The notes beneath the pieces were generated by a model. It had not been told where the DNA came from. It saw nothing but the letters and a program-made list of their open reading frames with translations, and ran no database searches. From contig JALQBC010000014.1 of assembly GCA_023375675.1 (NCBI GenBank), positions 496,001-560,000 on the forward strand: a stretch of 64,000 bases of DNA, in the 5' to 3' direction. This document shows, piece after piece, positions 34,724 through 46,070 of the stretch; position 1 is the first letter of the stretch; each line of letters begins with the position of its first letter. The position numbers were made by a program, and so were the translations under genes. The stretch is from Cytospora piceicola (taxonomy: Eukaryota; Ascomycota; Sordariomycetes; Diaporthales; Cytosporaceae).

Positions 34724-37245
34724 TTTGGAAGACGAGTGCCGTTCCAACTCGTCAAGCCGGCAGATGAGAAACGTCCGTCCACACGGGCTGGCGGAATACA
34801 AGCGGTTGGGAACAAAGCAGCAGTTGCTCGAGTTGAAGGCGGTTTGGGATGATTAGGAACCTCAGCAGCCAAACTCCGGATATGATGCACTGAGGATTAG
34901 CTGGTGGGGGAACAGAAAAGTCGGAGGGGAATAACGATGTCCTGTGAATTATGTACTTGAAAGGAATTCCTCCGTGAGAGGCTCTGCCGGAACATATCAA
35001 TGGGCGTAGTAGGATCAGACCTAGATCCACCTCGATACAGCATCTAATCATTCAGTCCCCATAGACTCGCCGCCGTCGTCGACGGGTATAAGCTAGTGCG
35101 ATGACTCTTGTCGTATCCCAAGGGCCCGGGGTTGACTCATGCCGGATCATTATGACAAGGCGGAGCTGCATGGATGCGGTGCAGTGCGGTGCAGTGCGAT
35201 GCAGTGTGTGTGTGGTGCAGTACGGTGTGCTTTGCATGAGGCGTAGCGTGAAAGGGTAACAAAAGAAACTGATAGGTAGCCGAGACGGACTGATCCTGAC
35301 TCCTTCGAAATGGCAGGGGTGGATAAGCATTAGGCGAAGTCAAGAAGGTGGTAGCCATGAAGGTTGACAGTCACATGCGGGCGGTACTCGGTACATAGTA
35401 GATAGTGCATAGCTGCTCTGCTGTTGGGCAAGTAAAGGTCCTTCATGCAACACAGTAGTACGATTTGAGAGGGACCAGAGCCGGAGGAGATGGCGTTCCC
35501 GGTTCCGAGCTCGAGAACATGCCAGGCAATCTTGGGATCCTGATGGCCACCCATTGAGGAAGGAGGAACAGAAACAATCCGATATGTTCAACTCAGTTGT
35601 CATCAAGTCTTGTACAGCACTGCTGGGTGTCAGGATTGATGTCTGCCTCCGGATCGAACATAAGATGAAGGTGTGTATGTACCTAGCAAGCCATGTTCAA
35701 ATGCCGGTTTGGTGCCTTGTCCAGCAATGATCTTCATATGCTCTTCTTATACCCCATTAACGCGTAGTGTATATCTATCTCTTGGTTGACGAGAAGCAAA
35801 GACGGATGTGGTACTAAAGCTGTCAAGGTAAGCACGGAGGGTCTCAACCCCGACTGGCCTCACTTGGAGCCAGAATGAAGCGGTCAAATTAACACAACAG
35901 AAACCAATTGGCAGTAGGTTCTGGCTTTGTGGATCAAGTCAGAAGACAAGTGCTCAGGTAAGCAGCAGATTGAGGCTTAAAAGAGGCGTCAGGTTAGGTT
36001 CGGCGGACGGTGAGTAATGATATTTGCTGGAGTATTGCCGTCTTGTGTCTGTCACAGTCAGACACATACAGATACATACAGACACATGTTTCATTCTCCC
36101 ATAGTCTAAGCATCCTGGTGGGGCCAAAAGTGTAGGCCTGGCTGCCTGGATGTTATACGGCAGAGTCTTTGACATTTTCGTGGGTGGCTGGCTGTTCGGA
36201 GTAATAACGAGTACCTATAAGTTACCTGGTATATTCTTGCCGTATGAAGGGAAGTAGAAGGAGACAAGCTGTTAACGGTGTAAATGCAGTGGCTCCTAAA
36301 CACTATCAGCACACTAACTAGCACTGCTCACCTGCTGGCACCTGCTGGCCATGCCATCGTTTCACTGCAGCATGGCGACCCTTCCTAAGCTGTGGTTATG
36401 TTTTGGCAAGGCATCTATCTACCTAGGTATCTATTTGCCTTTCCACAAAGGAACCGGATAGGATCGTTTCAGACAAAGCTTTGAGACCAGTCAACTTACC
36501 ATGTCACAAAATGTTTCTATTCTCAGGCAGCCGGTAGCTAGAACAAGGCAGGTTCTATGTAGTACTGTAGCTAGCCTGTATCTAGCCTGTATCTAGCCTC
36601 CAGGCCACATGTTAAGCACTAACGTTAGGCCACTGTTTATAGTGACGAACCTTCTAAAGCTCTAATGTTCTCCAGATGGCTTGGCAAACAACGAAGCCCC
36701 ACTTACCACCAATCGACAGTTACCAGTCAGGCCAGTGTAAACAAGCTTCTCTTTAAGCTGGTCCTCCCTGACCGCGACTGCGACTGTAACATCTGCAACT
36801 TCACTACAAGTTCCTCTTGGAAGCCACCACACAACACAACCTTCACTTGATCCCGCAGGCCTTCTCAGGTCTAAACAATTCTCCAGCTTCTGCTCCGGAT
36901 TGGAACTCACATATATCTCTCCGGCCCTGTCCGGTCCAGTCCAGTCCAGTCCAGTCTACTCCACTCCACTCCACTCCACTCCACTCTATTTCTTGTGGAG
37001 ATCTGCTCTTGTCTTGTACACACACTACAAGCTCCCTCTCCCACTCAGATCTTTAGCAGTAGCCCGACGCGGGCGGGAAGAGCTTCGAGTCGCGTCAAGA
37101 CACGACCGACCAACCGTCCGTCCCCAAATACCAAAACGACTCCCGCCCACCCAACTACACCAATCCATACCTGACTCTACACAACCACCAGATAAAACAC
37201 GCCATATGGTTGAGAGCTCGACAGTAAGCTTGACCAGATGCCACA
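34724..37245. promoter_or_regulatory. 2.5-kb divergent intergenic region ABC transporter / CAC2
   Basis: It contains promoters for both flanking genes. Simple repeats are frequent. A GGTGCAGTGC-type repeat lies at about 35173-35228. A pentanucleotide array changing from CCAGT to CCACT lies at 36929-36986. GTATCTAGCCT is repeated three times at about 36567-36600. A three-codon upstream ORF overlaps the CAC2 start. No gene is supported. Confidence 0.5.
36929..36986 (+). repeat. Pentanucleotide microsatellite, CCAGT to CCACT
   Basis: About four copies of CCAGT are followed, after a short interruption, by about five copies of CCACT. They form a continuous 5-bp-period tract some 260 bp upstream of the CAC2 start codon. 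The unit switch at a shared period suggests a mutated unit was amplified separately. Confidence 0.8.
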
Positions 37246-37249
37246 ATGA
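37238..37249 (+). promoter_or_regulatory. Minimal upstream ORF overlapping the CAC2 start
   Basis: ATG at 37238 opens a three-codon ORF (Met-Pro-Gln-stop) whose TGA overlaps the CAC2 start codon as ATGA. Such geometry is compatible with termination-reinitiation at the main ATG. It matters only if the mRNA starts upstream, which cannot be judged here. Confidence 0.4.
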
Positions 37250-39693
37250 AGAGCACGCCCTTGATCATCAATTGGCATGACCAAAACCAACCGATCTACT
37301 CCGCCCACTTCGAACCCTCGGGAAAGGGCCGTCTAGCAACTGCCGGCGGAGACACGAACGTTCGGGTGCGTCTCCTCGAACCCCAAGAAACCACACCTTT
37401 CCACTTCAGAAAGGCTTTAGAAAGGCTCTCGTCCCGACTAACCTTACCTCTAGCTCTGGCAAGTCGATAGCCAAGGGGAGGACAGGAAGGTTGAATATCT
37501 GGCCACCCTGTCCAAGCATACTCAGGCCGTAAACGTCGTACGATGGTCCCCGAAAAGTACATCCTGCCTCCCTCTTCCGATGCCCTCCACCCCTGACGAC
37601 GAAGCTTCTGACACACAATTTCACTCTAGGCGAGACTCTTGCTTCGGCCGGCGACGATGGCAACGTCATCATCTGGGTTCCATCCGAGAGCAGCAATCCC
37701 GCATTCGGTAGCGATGGCTTCGATGACAAGGAGAGCTGGCGGACGAAACACATGTGCCGGTCCTCCGGCTCCGAAATCTACGATCTTGCCTGGTCACCCG
37801 ACGGCTCATACTTTATCATTGGGAGCATGGACAACGTGGCGAGGATATACAACGCTGCCACTGGTACGTGGAAAACTCATGACAGCCTGCCAGTGGCCAA
37901 GTACTGACGGAGGAGACAGGCACCCTGATACGCCAAATCGCTGAACATAACCACTATGTCCAGGGGGTTTCATGGGATCCTCTCAACGAGTACATCGCGA
38001 CCCAGTCGTCAGACCGCTCGGTACACGTCTATTCTCTTAGGACGAAGGATGGGCAATATACCCTGAGCAGCGAAACCGACAAGCCGCCTAGGATCGCCAG
38101 TCATCTCAAATCGGATCTGCCTCCTCGACGCATATCGTCAAGTAGCCCAGCTCCACCAGACTTTGGCCACCGAGCACAACTAGCTGTGATCGATGCCGTC
38201 CCTGGCATGGGTGCCGGGCCGACTTCCGCAGCCATGGGGTCGCCGATACCATCTGCACCAGGCACCCCAACTTCGGTCGCCCTACCTATGAACCCTCCCA
38301 GCGTCATCAGTCACAGTCGCAGATCATCTTTCTCGTCATCTCGCCGTTCCGTCTCTCCAGCGCCGTCAATGCCCTTGCCTGCTGTGATGCCGATGGAGGC
38401 ATCTCCCAAACCTCTTCCCTCAAGCACCTCGGTGAAGAACGCCAGTCTATATGCGAACGAGACGCTTACCTCCTTCTTCCGGAGGCTGACTTTCACACCA
38501 GACGGTAGCCTTTTGCTGACACCTGCAGGACAGTACTCAGCCCAACACCAACAAGCAGATGGGAGACCCATGTATGAGGTCGTGAACACGGTCTACATCT
38601 ACACCAGAGGAGGGATTAACAGGCCACCATCGGCGCATCTTCCCGGACACAAGAAACCCTCCGTTTGTGTGAGGTGCTCGCCAATATTCTATGCCCTCAG
38701 GACCTCCCCACCAACCACAAAGCACATTACAATCGATACCTCGTCATCAGAGGAGCCAATACCTTCACTTCCTGAACCACTATCCAAACCGTCCCCGGCG
38801 CCCTCTGTGATGGAGCCGCCGCCACCTCCACCGCTGTCTTCCGAGCCGATGAGGCGAAGCCTGAGTGCAGCTTCGGAGACAGCATCTGTAACAGCAGGCC
38901 CGAAAGCCGCATTCGCGCTGCCATACAGGATGGTGTACGCTGTCGCAACGCAGGACTCGATTCTGCTATACGACACTCAGCAGCAAACGCCCATATGCAT
39001 CGTCAGCAACCTTCACTGTGCCACTTTCACCGACCTTGCATGGTAAGTTTAGTCCTGTCCGTTTCGCGCACAATATCGGGGGCTAATTATACTAGGGCTG
39101 CTGACGGCACAACACTCCTGGTCACTTCATCGGATGGATTCTGCTCGACAATCTCATTTTCACCTACCGATCTTGGCGAGGTCTACAAGGGCGATGTCTC
39201 GGCACACAGACGTCGTCAAGAAGCCGCAGAGACCACGGTACCATCGTCACAAAATACACCAATTCCCACTCCTACCTCGCAATTCGCACCCCCATCACCC
39301 TTCCCCAGCGGCCATCGTCACCGCGACTCGAGCAGCTCGTTTGCGGCACCATCACCGACGCCAGCGGCCTCGTTCGTGAATCAGCGACCGTCCTCCCCGG
39401 CTAGGTCCAATTCGACCTCATCGGTTGTGACACAATCATCGGCGGTTCCCTCGGCAGGGCCGCCCACACTCGTGGCTGGAAGTATACCAGGATTGACTGC
39501 CACAAACTCTGGCAAGGTCACCGGTATACCTATAGCTACTCCACCAGAAACACCTCGGAGCACTGCTGGTAGCGTTGCTGGCTCGAAGAGGGAGCTGAGT
39601 GAGAGCGAGAAAGAAGATTCCGGGTCAAAGCCGAAGAAGAAGAGGATCGCACCCACGCTGATCAGCGGGCCTGGGACTGAGCCGAAACCCTAG
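37246..39693 (+). CDS. CAC2: Chromatin assembly factor 1 subunit B (Cac2/p60), WD-repeat
   Basis: Middle subunit of CAF-1, the histone chaperone that deposits H3-H4 onto newly replicated DNA. Exons are 37246-37365, 37454-37556, 37630-37863, 37920-39042 and 39096-39693, giving 725 aa, all junctions in frame. The N-terminal WD repeats read clearly across splices: IINWHDQNQPIYSAHFEP, GGDTNVR-LWQVD, HTQAVNVVRWSPK, LASAGDDGNVIIW, IYDLAWSPDGSY, HYVQGVSWDPLN and SDRSVHVYSL. A Ser/Pro-rich insert (about 300-360) interrupts the propeller before FFRRLTFTPDGSLLL. The last blade follows CATFTDLAWAADGTTLLVTSSDGF. The C-terminal 190 residues are disordered and end with a basic KPKKKRI motif that may be a nuclear localisation signal. 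The longest exon and the terminal tail carry most of the low-complexity sequence. Confidence 0.93.
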
Positions 39694-40647
39694 GGGGTAG
39701 ATATTTCCCCGTTGGCTATACGGGAGGGATGTAATTATCTGAGTACAGGCAGTCCTTAAATGTTTACCTTTAACGGATGGTTAATTGGAAGGGAAGGGAC
39801 TAGTGACTACTTTATATTGGGGCAAAGCCCTGCAGTTCCTTTGGCTCCAAAAGAGCTTACACAACAGCGGTAGCCTGGCGTTGAAATCCCAGGCACGAGA
39901 AGATGTGATAGTATCAGCAGAGGTACATATGTAATCGCCATTCTCGCGGGAAAGGGGTCGCTTGGAGTTTGCTGAAGTCGGACGAATGAATGAACAAACA
40001 ACCAAACAACACACGGAGATATCCTGCACCTGACAGAAATGCGCGTCTCATCTGCTCCTATTCCGATGTGCCAAATCCAAATGGAAACAAGACCCCTTAG
40101 GTACTTAGTAGGTATTCAGACGATGTGTGAGTGCATTGGCAGACATCCCTCCTGGGGTTTAACCCCTAGTTTTTTATTTGCCGCTCCTAGCTCAACCCCG
40201 TGAAGTACGACGTCACACGTTGAATCTGCTCTGGCATAACAATCTTCACCTCTAACGTTAACATCAGTCAACTCACACCATGCCGTGTTATTGTTCGCCC
40301 TGAATCGGTGTTGTGAGCGAAACTTGTTCAGAGCACCATGCGTGTGTGGCGGTGGCCAATGTGAAACAGGTTGAACAAGTTTTACAAGTCGACCAAAGGA
40401 TAATATCCAAAGGCTTCCGAGGGTCCAAGCAACTAACAGAAAAGTCAATTGTGGGATCCCCTCGATGAGCGACCGCGGGCTTGCAACTGTCTTGGTTACC
40501 AAGGAAGCGACTCTGGTAAAGGTCTGGTAACTTGTCCGGTGTGGTGCCGCCAAACACATGTGTCTCCCCGGCTTCAACTCGTCCTGAAAGTCCACCTCCT
40601 TCTATACAGTCAATTCGCTAAAGGGAGATCTGGTAAACAGCGAGCAG
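39694..40647. promoter_or_regulatory. Intergenic region CAC2 / LigD-like gene
   Basis: Both flanking genes read rightward, so this holds the CAC2 3' flank and the promoter of the downstream gene. Small minus-strand frames at 39781-40595 have no recognisable content. Confidence 0.45.
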
Positions 40648-42159
40648 ATGAGGATGGACTCGCCTAAGAAGAGGAAGGCGAGAACGGAACTCGTATCGAA
40701 CCCATTCATCAAGAAACGCAATCTGGAATGGCGCATCTCACCACCGCCGTTTCGAGATCCTGAACGCCGCCAGCGCCAGGAGGCTGACAAGAGTGAAGGG
40801 GGTGAGGGTGGCTCTGCGGATCACATAATTCATGAATCCAAAGATGCCGCAGATACAGCACCCAACAACGACGCCCACGGGCGACATCACGGTGGTGGTG
40901 CTTCAAAGTCTGCCCTCATCGAGAACAACACAGTCCAGATCGAGGACCACCTAGCCTACTTCTCCGACCTCCTCACAAAGCGCACCCTGACCCCCTACCC
41001 GGAAGGCCACCCCCGCCTCACCATCCCCAGGTACCAGGGCCTCTACCAGCAGTCCCTCGGCTCCCGCCACGGGGCGCACTTCGTCGTGACGCAGCACGAC
41101 CACCCCGTCGCGGGCCCGCACTACGACCTCCGCCTGCAGATCAACGAGACCTCGTCCTGCTCGTGGGCCATCATGTACGGCCTCCCCGGCGACCCCAACG
41201 CCCGCGGCCGGGCCGGCCGCGCCGGCGCCGGCGCGCTGCGCAACGCGACCGAGACGCGCGTGCACTGCCTCTGGAACCACCTCGCCGAGACGGCCGGCCG
41301 GCACACGGGCAGCCTGATGGTCTGGGACGCGGGGGACTACGAGGTCCTGCGGCCGCCGGGGCGGGGGGCGCGCGCGCCGCCGCCGCCGCCGGGCTCGTCC
41401 CCGGGCGGGCCCGGCGGGGAGGAGGAGGAGGAGGAGGCCGCGGGGTGGGGGCGGCTGACGCGGCAGGAGAGGCTGGCGGGGGCGTTTGCGGCGCGGAGGG
41501 TGCGCCTGCGGCTGAGGGGGGCGAGGCTGCCCCGGGGCTATACCGTCAACCTGCGGCTCACGAGGCGCGAGGACGCTGCGGGCCGCGCGAGGGGGGGCGG
41601 CCCGGGTGGGCCGCGGCGGCGGGGCAGGCGTGGGGGACGGCTGGCCGGGCCTGCGAGGGGCGGTCCGGAGACGAGCAGTGATAGTGATGGTGGTCTTGGC
41701 TCTAGTAAGGATGGCCGTGTGCGTGAGGAGGAGGAGGAGTACAATGACGGCTCCACCGCCGCCAGGGCAGCGGAGGGGATATCGGAGATGGAGAAGGAGC
41801 TCCGTGAGCTCGAGGACGAACAGGTCCGCCGCACGAACGCATACACCGGCGCCGTCAACACGATAGGTAGCGTGCACCAGCGGAAGTGGTTCCTGTCGCT
41901 GGACCGGGAGGCTTGTGGGTTCGAGAAGTCCCGAAAGGGCGGCAATATCTGGTGGGAGAGGATGGAAGGCGGAGGAGGGGCTGGTGAAGAAGATGGGAAT
42001 GATGAGAATACGGGGCAAAGGTACGATTGGCCATTCTATGTGCGTGGTCCTGACCACGAAAGGAGTGTCGTTACGGGGAGGCTTGGGGCGGACATTCTGA
42101 GAGATGAGGGTGTTGTTGGCTTTGTGGGGAGGAAGGGCTGGAGGCCCGTTCTGAGTTGA
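40648..42159 (+). CDS. LigD-type 3'-phosphoesterase (PE) domain protein
   Basis: Single exon of 503 aa; Met1 or Met3 could be the start. The N terminus is basic (KKRKAR), a possible nuclear signal, followed by a disordered acidic/Gly stretch. From about 100 to 240 the sequence matches the 3'-phosphoesterase domain of bacterial DNA ligase D: HFVVTQHD (144-151), HYDLRL (158-163), SWAIMYGLPGDPN (about 173-185) and GSLMVWDAGDYEVL (about 223-236). In LigD this domain trims 3'-phosphate or ribonucleotide ends during non-homologous end joining. Here no ligase or polymerase domain is present. A Gly/Pro/Arg/Glu-rich stretch encoded by extremely GC-rich DNA (about 41180-41660) interrupts the fold, and a Trp-rich C terminus (WFLSLDREACGFEK, WWERM, DWPFYVRGPDHERSV) follows. 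The role in end processing is inferred from the domain only. Confidence 0.78.
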   Translation: MRMDSPKKRKARTELVSNPFIKKRNLEWRISPPPFRDPERRQRQEADKSEGGEGGSADHIIHESKDAADTAPNNDAHGRHHGGGASKSALIENNTVQIEDHLAYFSDLLTKRTLTPYPEGHPRLTIPRYQGLYQQSLGSRHGAHFVVTQHDHPVAGPHYDLRLQINETSSCSWAIMYGLPGDPNARGRAGRAGAGALRNATETRVHCLWNHLAETAGRHTGSLMVWDAGDYEVLRPPGRGARAPPPPPGSSPGGPGGEEEEEEAAGWGRLTRQERLAGAFAARRVRLRLRGARLPRGYTVNLRLTRREDAAGRARGGGPGGPRRRGRRGGRLAGPARGGPETSSDSDGGLGSSKDGRVREEEEEYNDGSTAARAAEGISEMEKELRELEDEQVRRTNAYTGAVNTIGSVHQRKWFLSLDREACGFEKSRKGGNIWWERMEGGGGAGEEDGNDENTGQRYDWPFYVRGPDHERSVVTGRLGADILRDEGVVGFVGRKGWRPVLS

Positions 42160-42344
42160 ATAGACATGAGATCATTAAAACAGATTTATAAAACAGTATA
42201 TTCAAATTATACTCCTCTAGACTCTTCATCAGTCTTGCCAATAATTGCTCATCAAATTTCCTCGTCGACAGAGATCCCTCCACAAACCTTGAACCTCTGC
42301 CCACCTCCATCCGAGCCACCCCAACATATCAAAAGGAAAACCCC

Positions 42345-43399
42345 TTAGTAGTTCTGCTGATACCCAGCCGACTGTCCCTGCGCCTCATAGCTACCCGGAT
42401 GCGGCGCAGGGACCTGTCCCGTCCCAACACCCCCAAATCCAGCACCAGTATCCTGCTGCTGGACGGGGCTCGGATACTGCTGCTGTTGGTATTGTTGCTG
42501 CTGGAGGTGATGAGGCACAGGCTGGGCCATCATGCCGGGACTAGCAGCACTAGGGGGCTGGTACATCTGCTGTCCCGGGGGCGGCGTCGGCGTCGCCACG
42601 GCTGTGTGGTGGGAGCTGGCGTACTGGGGCTGGGGGACCGCAGCGGCGTACGCCTGGGCGGGTTGTGTCTTTTCCGCCGCCACGGGCCCGCCCATTGGGA
42701 TGGAGTTGTGCGCGTCGTGGCTTTGGGACAGGGGTTGGCAGTGCAGGCCGGCGGAGCGGTGTCGCTTCATCATCACGGAGTGGTAGGCCATGGAGACGAT
42801 GAAGAGAATGCTTTGGGGAAAGAAAATGTCAGCAAATTTGGCTTACACTTCAGTCGAGGGAGGGAGGAGGTGGGAGTTGCTGGCTTACAATTCGACACCA
42901 CCAAGGCCGGCGGCAGCACACAAGCACGCTGCAACAGTCAAGTCCGTACCAGTGAGGGCATACGTGACACACTCGTAGTAATCGCAAACGGTGTAGCCGT
43001 TCATCCAAGGGGCAACCTGAGACGCCAGCAGGGCGAAGGACGCGATCCAGAAGACGATGGCGAAGATGTCCAGAGCCAGGACAGCCCAGTAGTTATACCC
43101 ATGGACAGGGCCGAACTCCACGACAATGTAGTAGACGGCGATGATCAGCGTTGCAACAGACTTATATGAACACAGGTTAGAACGGTCCTAACAGGCTGCG
43201 AGCCGCGGGTTTGACTTACGGTGAAGAGGGTCAGGCTATTCCCAGAGAATGAGATGAGTGTGAGCGAGTAGGCGCTGAGACCCAGGATGACCAAAGCCAC
43301 GATGAGCTGGACGATCCGGAGGGCGATGAAGCCCCTGGGGTAGATGGGGATGTGTTCGCGGCCCGCTGGCCTCTGGTTCGAGTATTTGCCAGTAACCAT
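42345..43399 (-). CDS. MARVEL-domain four-helix membrane protein
   Basis: Exons are 43399-43220, 43160-42889 and 42810-42345 (introns 59 and 78 bp; both acceptors are AAG rather than the usual CAG/TAG), giving 305 aa. Four hydrophobic segments form a MARVEL-type bundle: IALRIVQLIVALVILGLSAY, VATLIIAVYYIVV, YWAVLALDIFAIVFWIASF and, across the second splice, CLCAAAGLGG-VEFILFIVS. The Arg in helix 1 (IALRIVQ) and the short DYYECVTYALTG loop with Cys residues are family features. The last 140 residues are a Gln/Pro/Tyr-rich cytosolic tail encoded by CAG-type repeats. MARVEL proteins act in membrane apposition and vesicle traffic, and fungal members include eisosome-associated Nce102/Fhn1; assignment to a specific subgroup is not possible here. 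Confidence 0.82.
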
Positions 43400-46070
43400 G
43401 TTGGCTGTCCAGGGCAGTGCGATGGTATAGAGATGATAGGAAGTGTATGCAAGGAGAGATCAGCCACCAGAAAGTCCAGCAAGGCTTCTAAGGGACAAGA
43501 GCACGCACGCAAAATAGAAAGATAATCATGGGGCTCCGAGCACTCGTCAGGAGGGTCCCATTCTCTGTATATACCCATCGCACCCGTAGTCCTCCCGTTT
43601 CATACTACCTACAACACAAGAGGTAAAGAGAGCCAGAATAGCCTCCTTACCGCTGTAAGGCGCAAGAGACCCCCGGTGTCTGCCTTGTACCACGGAATCC
43701 CACCAAGCAATGTTGCAGGATCTAGACCAAATAAGGTCAAGACGAGCACCACGAGGTTTGATTTAGGTTTTCCAGGGGTCTAAACTGGGCGCATCCCATT
43801 GCTCGGTGCTCCTGCTGTGGCCCGTATGCCGGCTTAGACATGGTGACCGCCAAGGTCTGCCGCGGTGCTACATCCATCACGGTTAGCCTCATGCCGAAGA
43901 TAAACCACTGCGTCTTACTCAGGGCTCTGCTGTACCGCATTGTGCCTGAAGTGGAACGAGACGGAAAGGTACCCCGACATCGTTGCTGTTCCTAGGCCAT
44001 TTTTGTATACTGAGGCTGAGGATGTCCAGAGCTGATTCGACCACGAACGGGAGCGCGGCTGAAAAAGAAGCCTGGGTACTGGGCTTTGCTGGCTCCAACC
44101 ATGCCTGGTCTGGGGTTTGTACTAGTCCAGCGGAATGGTCTTCCGCGGCGGAACAATAACGAGATCTCCATTCACTGGACGCGAAGGATTTCGAAGAAAG
44201 CAGGCAGGGCGGGATATGCGCCCGCTCTCCTAGGTCGTCTCCGTTGAGCATGGAAAGGAACAACAGAGTCGTCAGGACCCCCAAAGCGAGGTCGGGATGT
44301 GCGTATTGGGGGCAAAAGACATAGGAGAAGGTCGACGCGAAATCGACTGTTCAAGGCGCTTTCTGGCGGGCAATAGTTCAGCCGCACGGCTGTCTTATGT
44401 ATGTCCCGCCCCCGGCGCCCCGTACGGACTAGGCAGATGGGAAGAGGGATCGAATATATCGAGAGCCAAGACCGGAGACGACGAGACTGAAATGCCAAGC
44501 TGTCAAGCGAAGGAATCAAGGTTACATTTGTTGATAGCCTCCTTTCTCAGCTGGGACAGCATGGTCTCGAGCTCCACAACGCCAAGCCGCATCCTTCCAG
44601 CCACATCACATGCCGGTCACGAATCAAAGAGATGAGTGTGCTCTGTCGACACCTGTGAGTCCAAGATGACTTGGAAGTTGTCGATCATACTGAGTCTGAG
44701 CCTAGCTCGAGGCGAAGCTTAATCTCCTCCAGGAGGGGAAAAACATGGTCTGGACTGAAGGGAACGAGGAAAAGCGGATAGAGAAAAAACCCCCCAGGAA
44801 CTCTCTCCCATCAAATAATGATGGAGGGACACGACATAGACACCATAAGGCTCGTACTGCTGCCACCAACAAATGTGACCGTGGATGTAGCCTTCGGGGT
44901 TGAAACAATTCAGGGCGAGGCTAGCAACGCTTCTGCAACGCTGCGGAAATAGGCTCGGCACGTAAGGCTGAATTGAATGAATGTGCCGTGCTGCATCCAT
45001 CCATGATTGTTGACACGTGCATGCATCTGCTATCTTGCCTCGAGGGCTCAGTAATCATCACCATTCGCCAGTGGACGATGATGATGCTTTTCAACAAGAA
45101 TGAATCAGTCAGCCATCAAAACCACTACTCATTGAGGCCTCAAGGAGATGCAGACAGACGGGGGAAACGAACCATGCCTTTGGCGCGTTGCTGGTTTGCT
45201 TTTCCTGCTCCTTCTCATTTCCTTCTCCCCTCCGGATTGATCACACGCGGACGACCGGCTCCGCACCTTGCACTTCTGAAAAGCTGTAGTGATGTTATAT
45301 ATCCGTCCAGCCGTCCAAGTATCCGACACTTCAACCTTGCGTTGTTTCCAGAACCGAGGCCGGCCGCCAGATTTGAACGATGGCCTTTCAACTCTCTCCT
45401 AGTCACCATCACATCATCAAAACACGCATCGTTCCAAAAGGGTGTGCTGGTCAACGAGACCCGAAGGGTAACAGCTTCTTCGTATTGCCTGTGCGAGACG
45501 ACTACAGACAACATCTATGCTCTCCTCACCCTATCTCTCTGTTTCCCTGTAAGCCCCGACCAGCTTCAACGGGTCTATTCCCACCCGCGTCAGAATAATT
45601 GCGTACCAGCTATAAACACCTCTGCCCCATCAAACCCATAGAGGCATATATGTACATATCATCCATTGAATAGTAACGAAAAAGGTCCATGGACCATAGG
45701 AGCCCGTTTTCAGGTGAGTCTCGAGAAGTCGAGAAAGAGCTTTAGGGTGAAAGACGCCCCTTCCAAGCCAAGTCCGAAATATAAAGGCAGAAAACAACAA
45801 GACCGTCCAGGCAACAGACAACACTATTGCGACCGGTTAAAAAATGTGACGAATGTGCCGCCATGAAACGAAAACGGCATCCAGAAATATGCCAAGGCTG
45901 GAGCAATGATTCGGGTATCGAAGCAATGCCATGCTGATGATGGAGACAATGCAGGTAGAACAGGAGACAAATTTATGCTCCAAATAGCGCCTCACGGCGA
46001 CCAACTTTATCAACGAAGCCCAAAATAGAAGGGATGATGATGCTGGTTACTAAACATCGCAATTCCAATT
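43400..46070. other. 2.7-kb intergenic region
   Basis: It holds the promoter of the MARVEL gene and the 3' flank of SPA2; both genes read leftward. A 222-codon plus-strand frame at 44973-45641 and several shorter ones lack any recognisable domain or splice pattern. No RNA gene was recognised. Confidence 0.45.

Noticed and set aside
41163..41681. Long alternative frames within the GC-rich part of the LigD-like gene
   Set aside because: High GC removes stop codons in all frames; composition (Arg/Gly/Pro) marks them as shadows.
44973..45641. 222-codon plus-strand frame
   Set aside because: Not conserved-looking, no domain, no splice structure.
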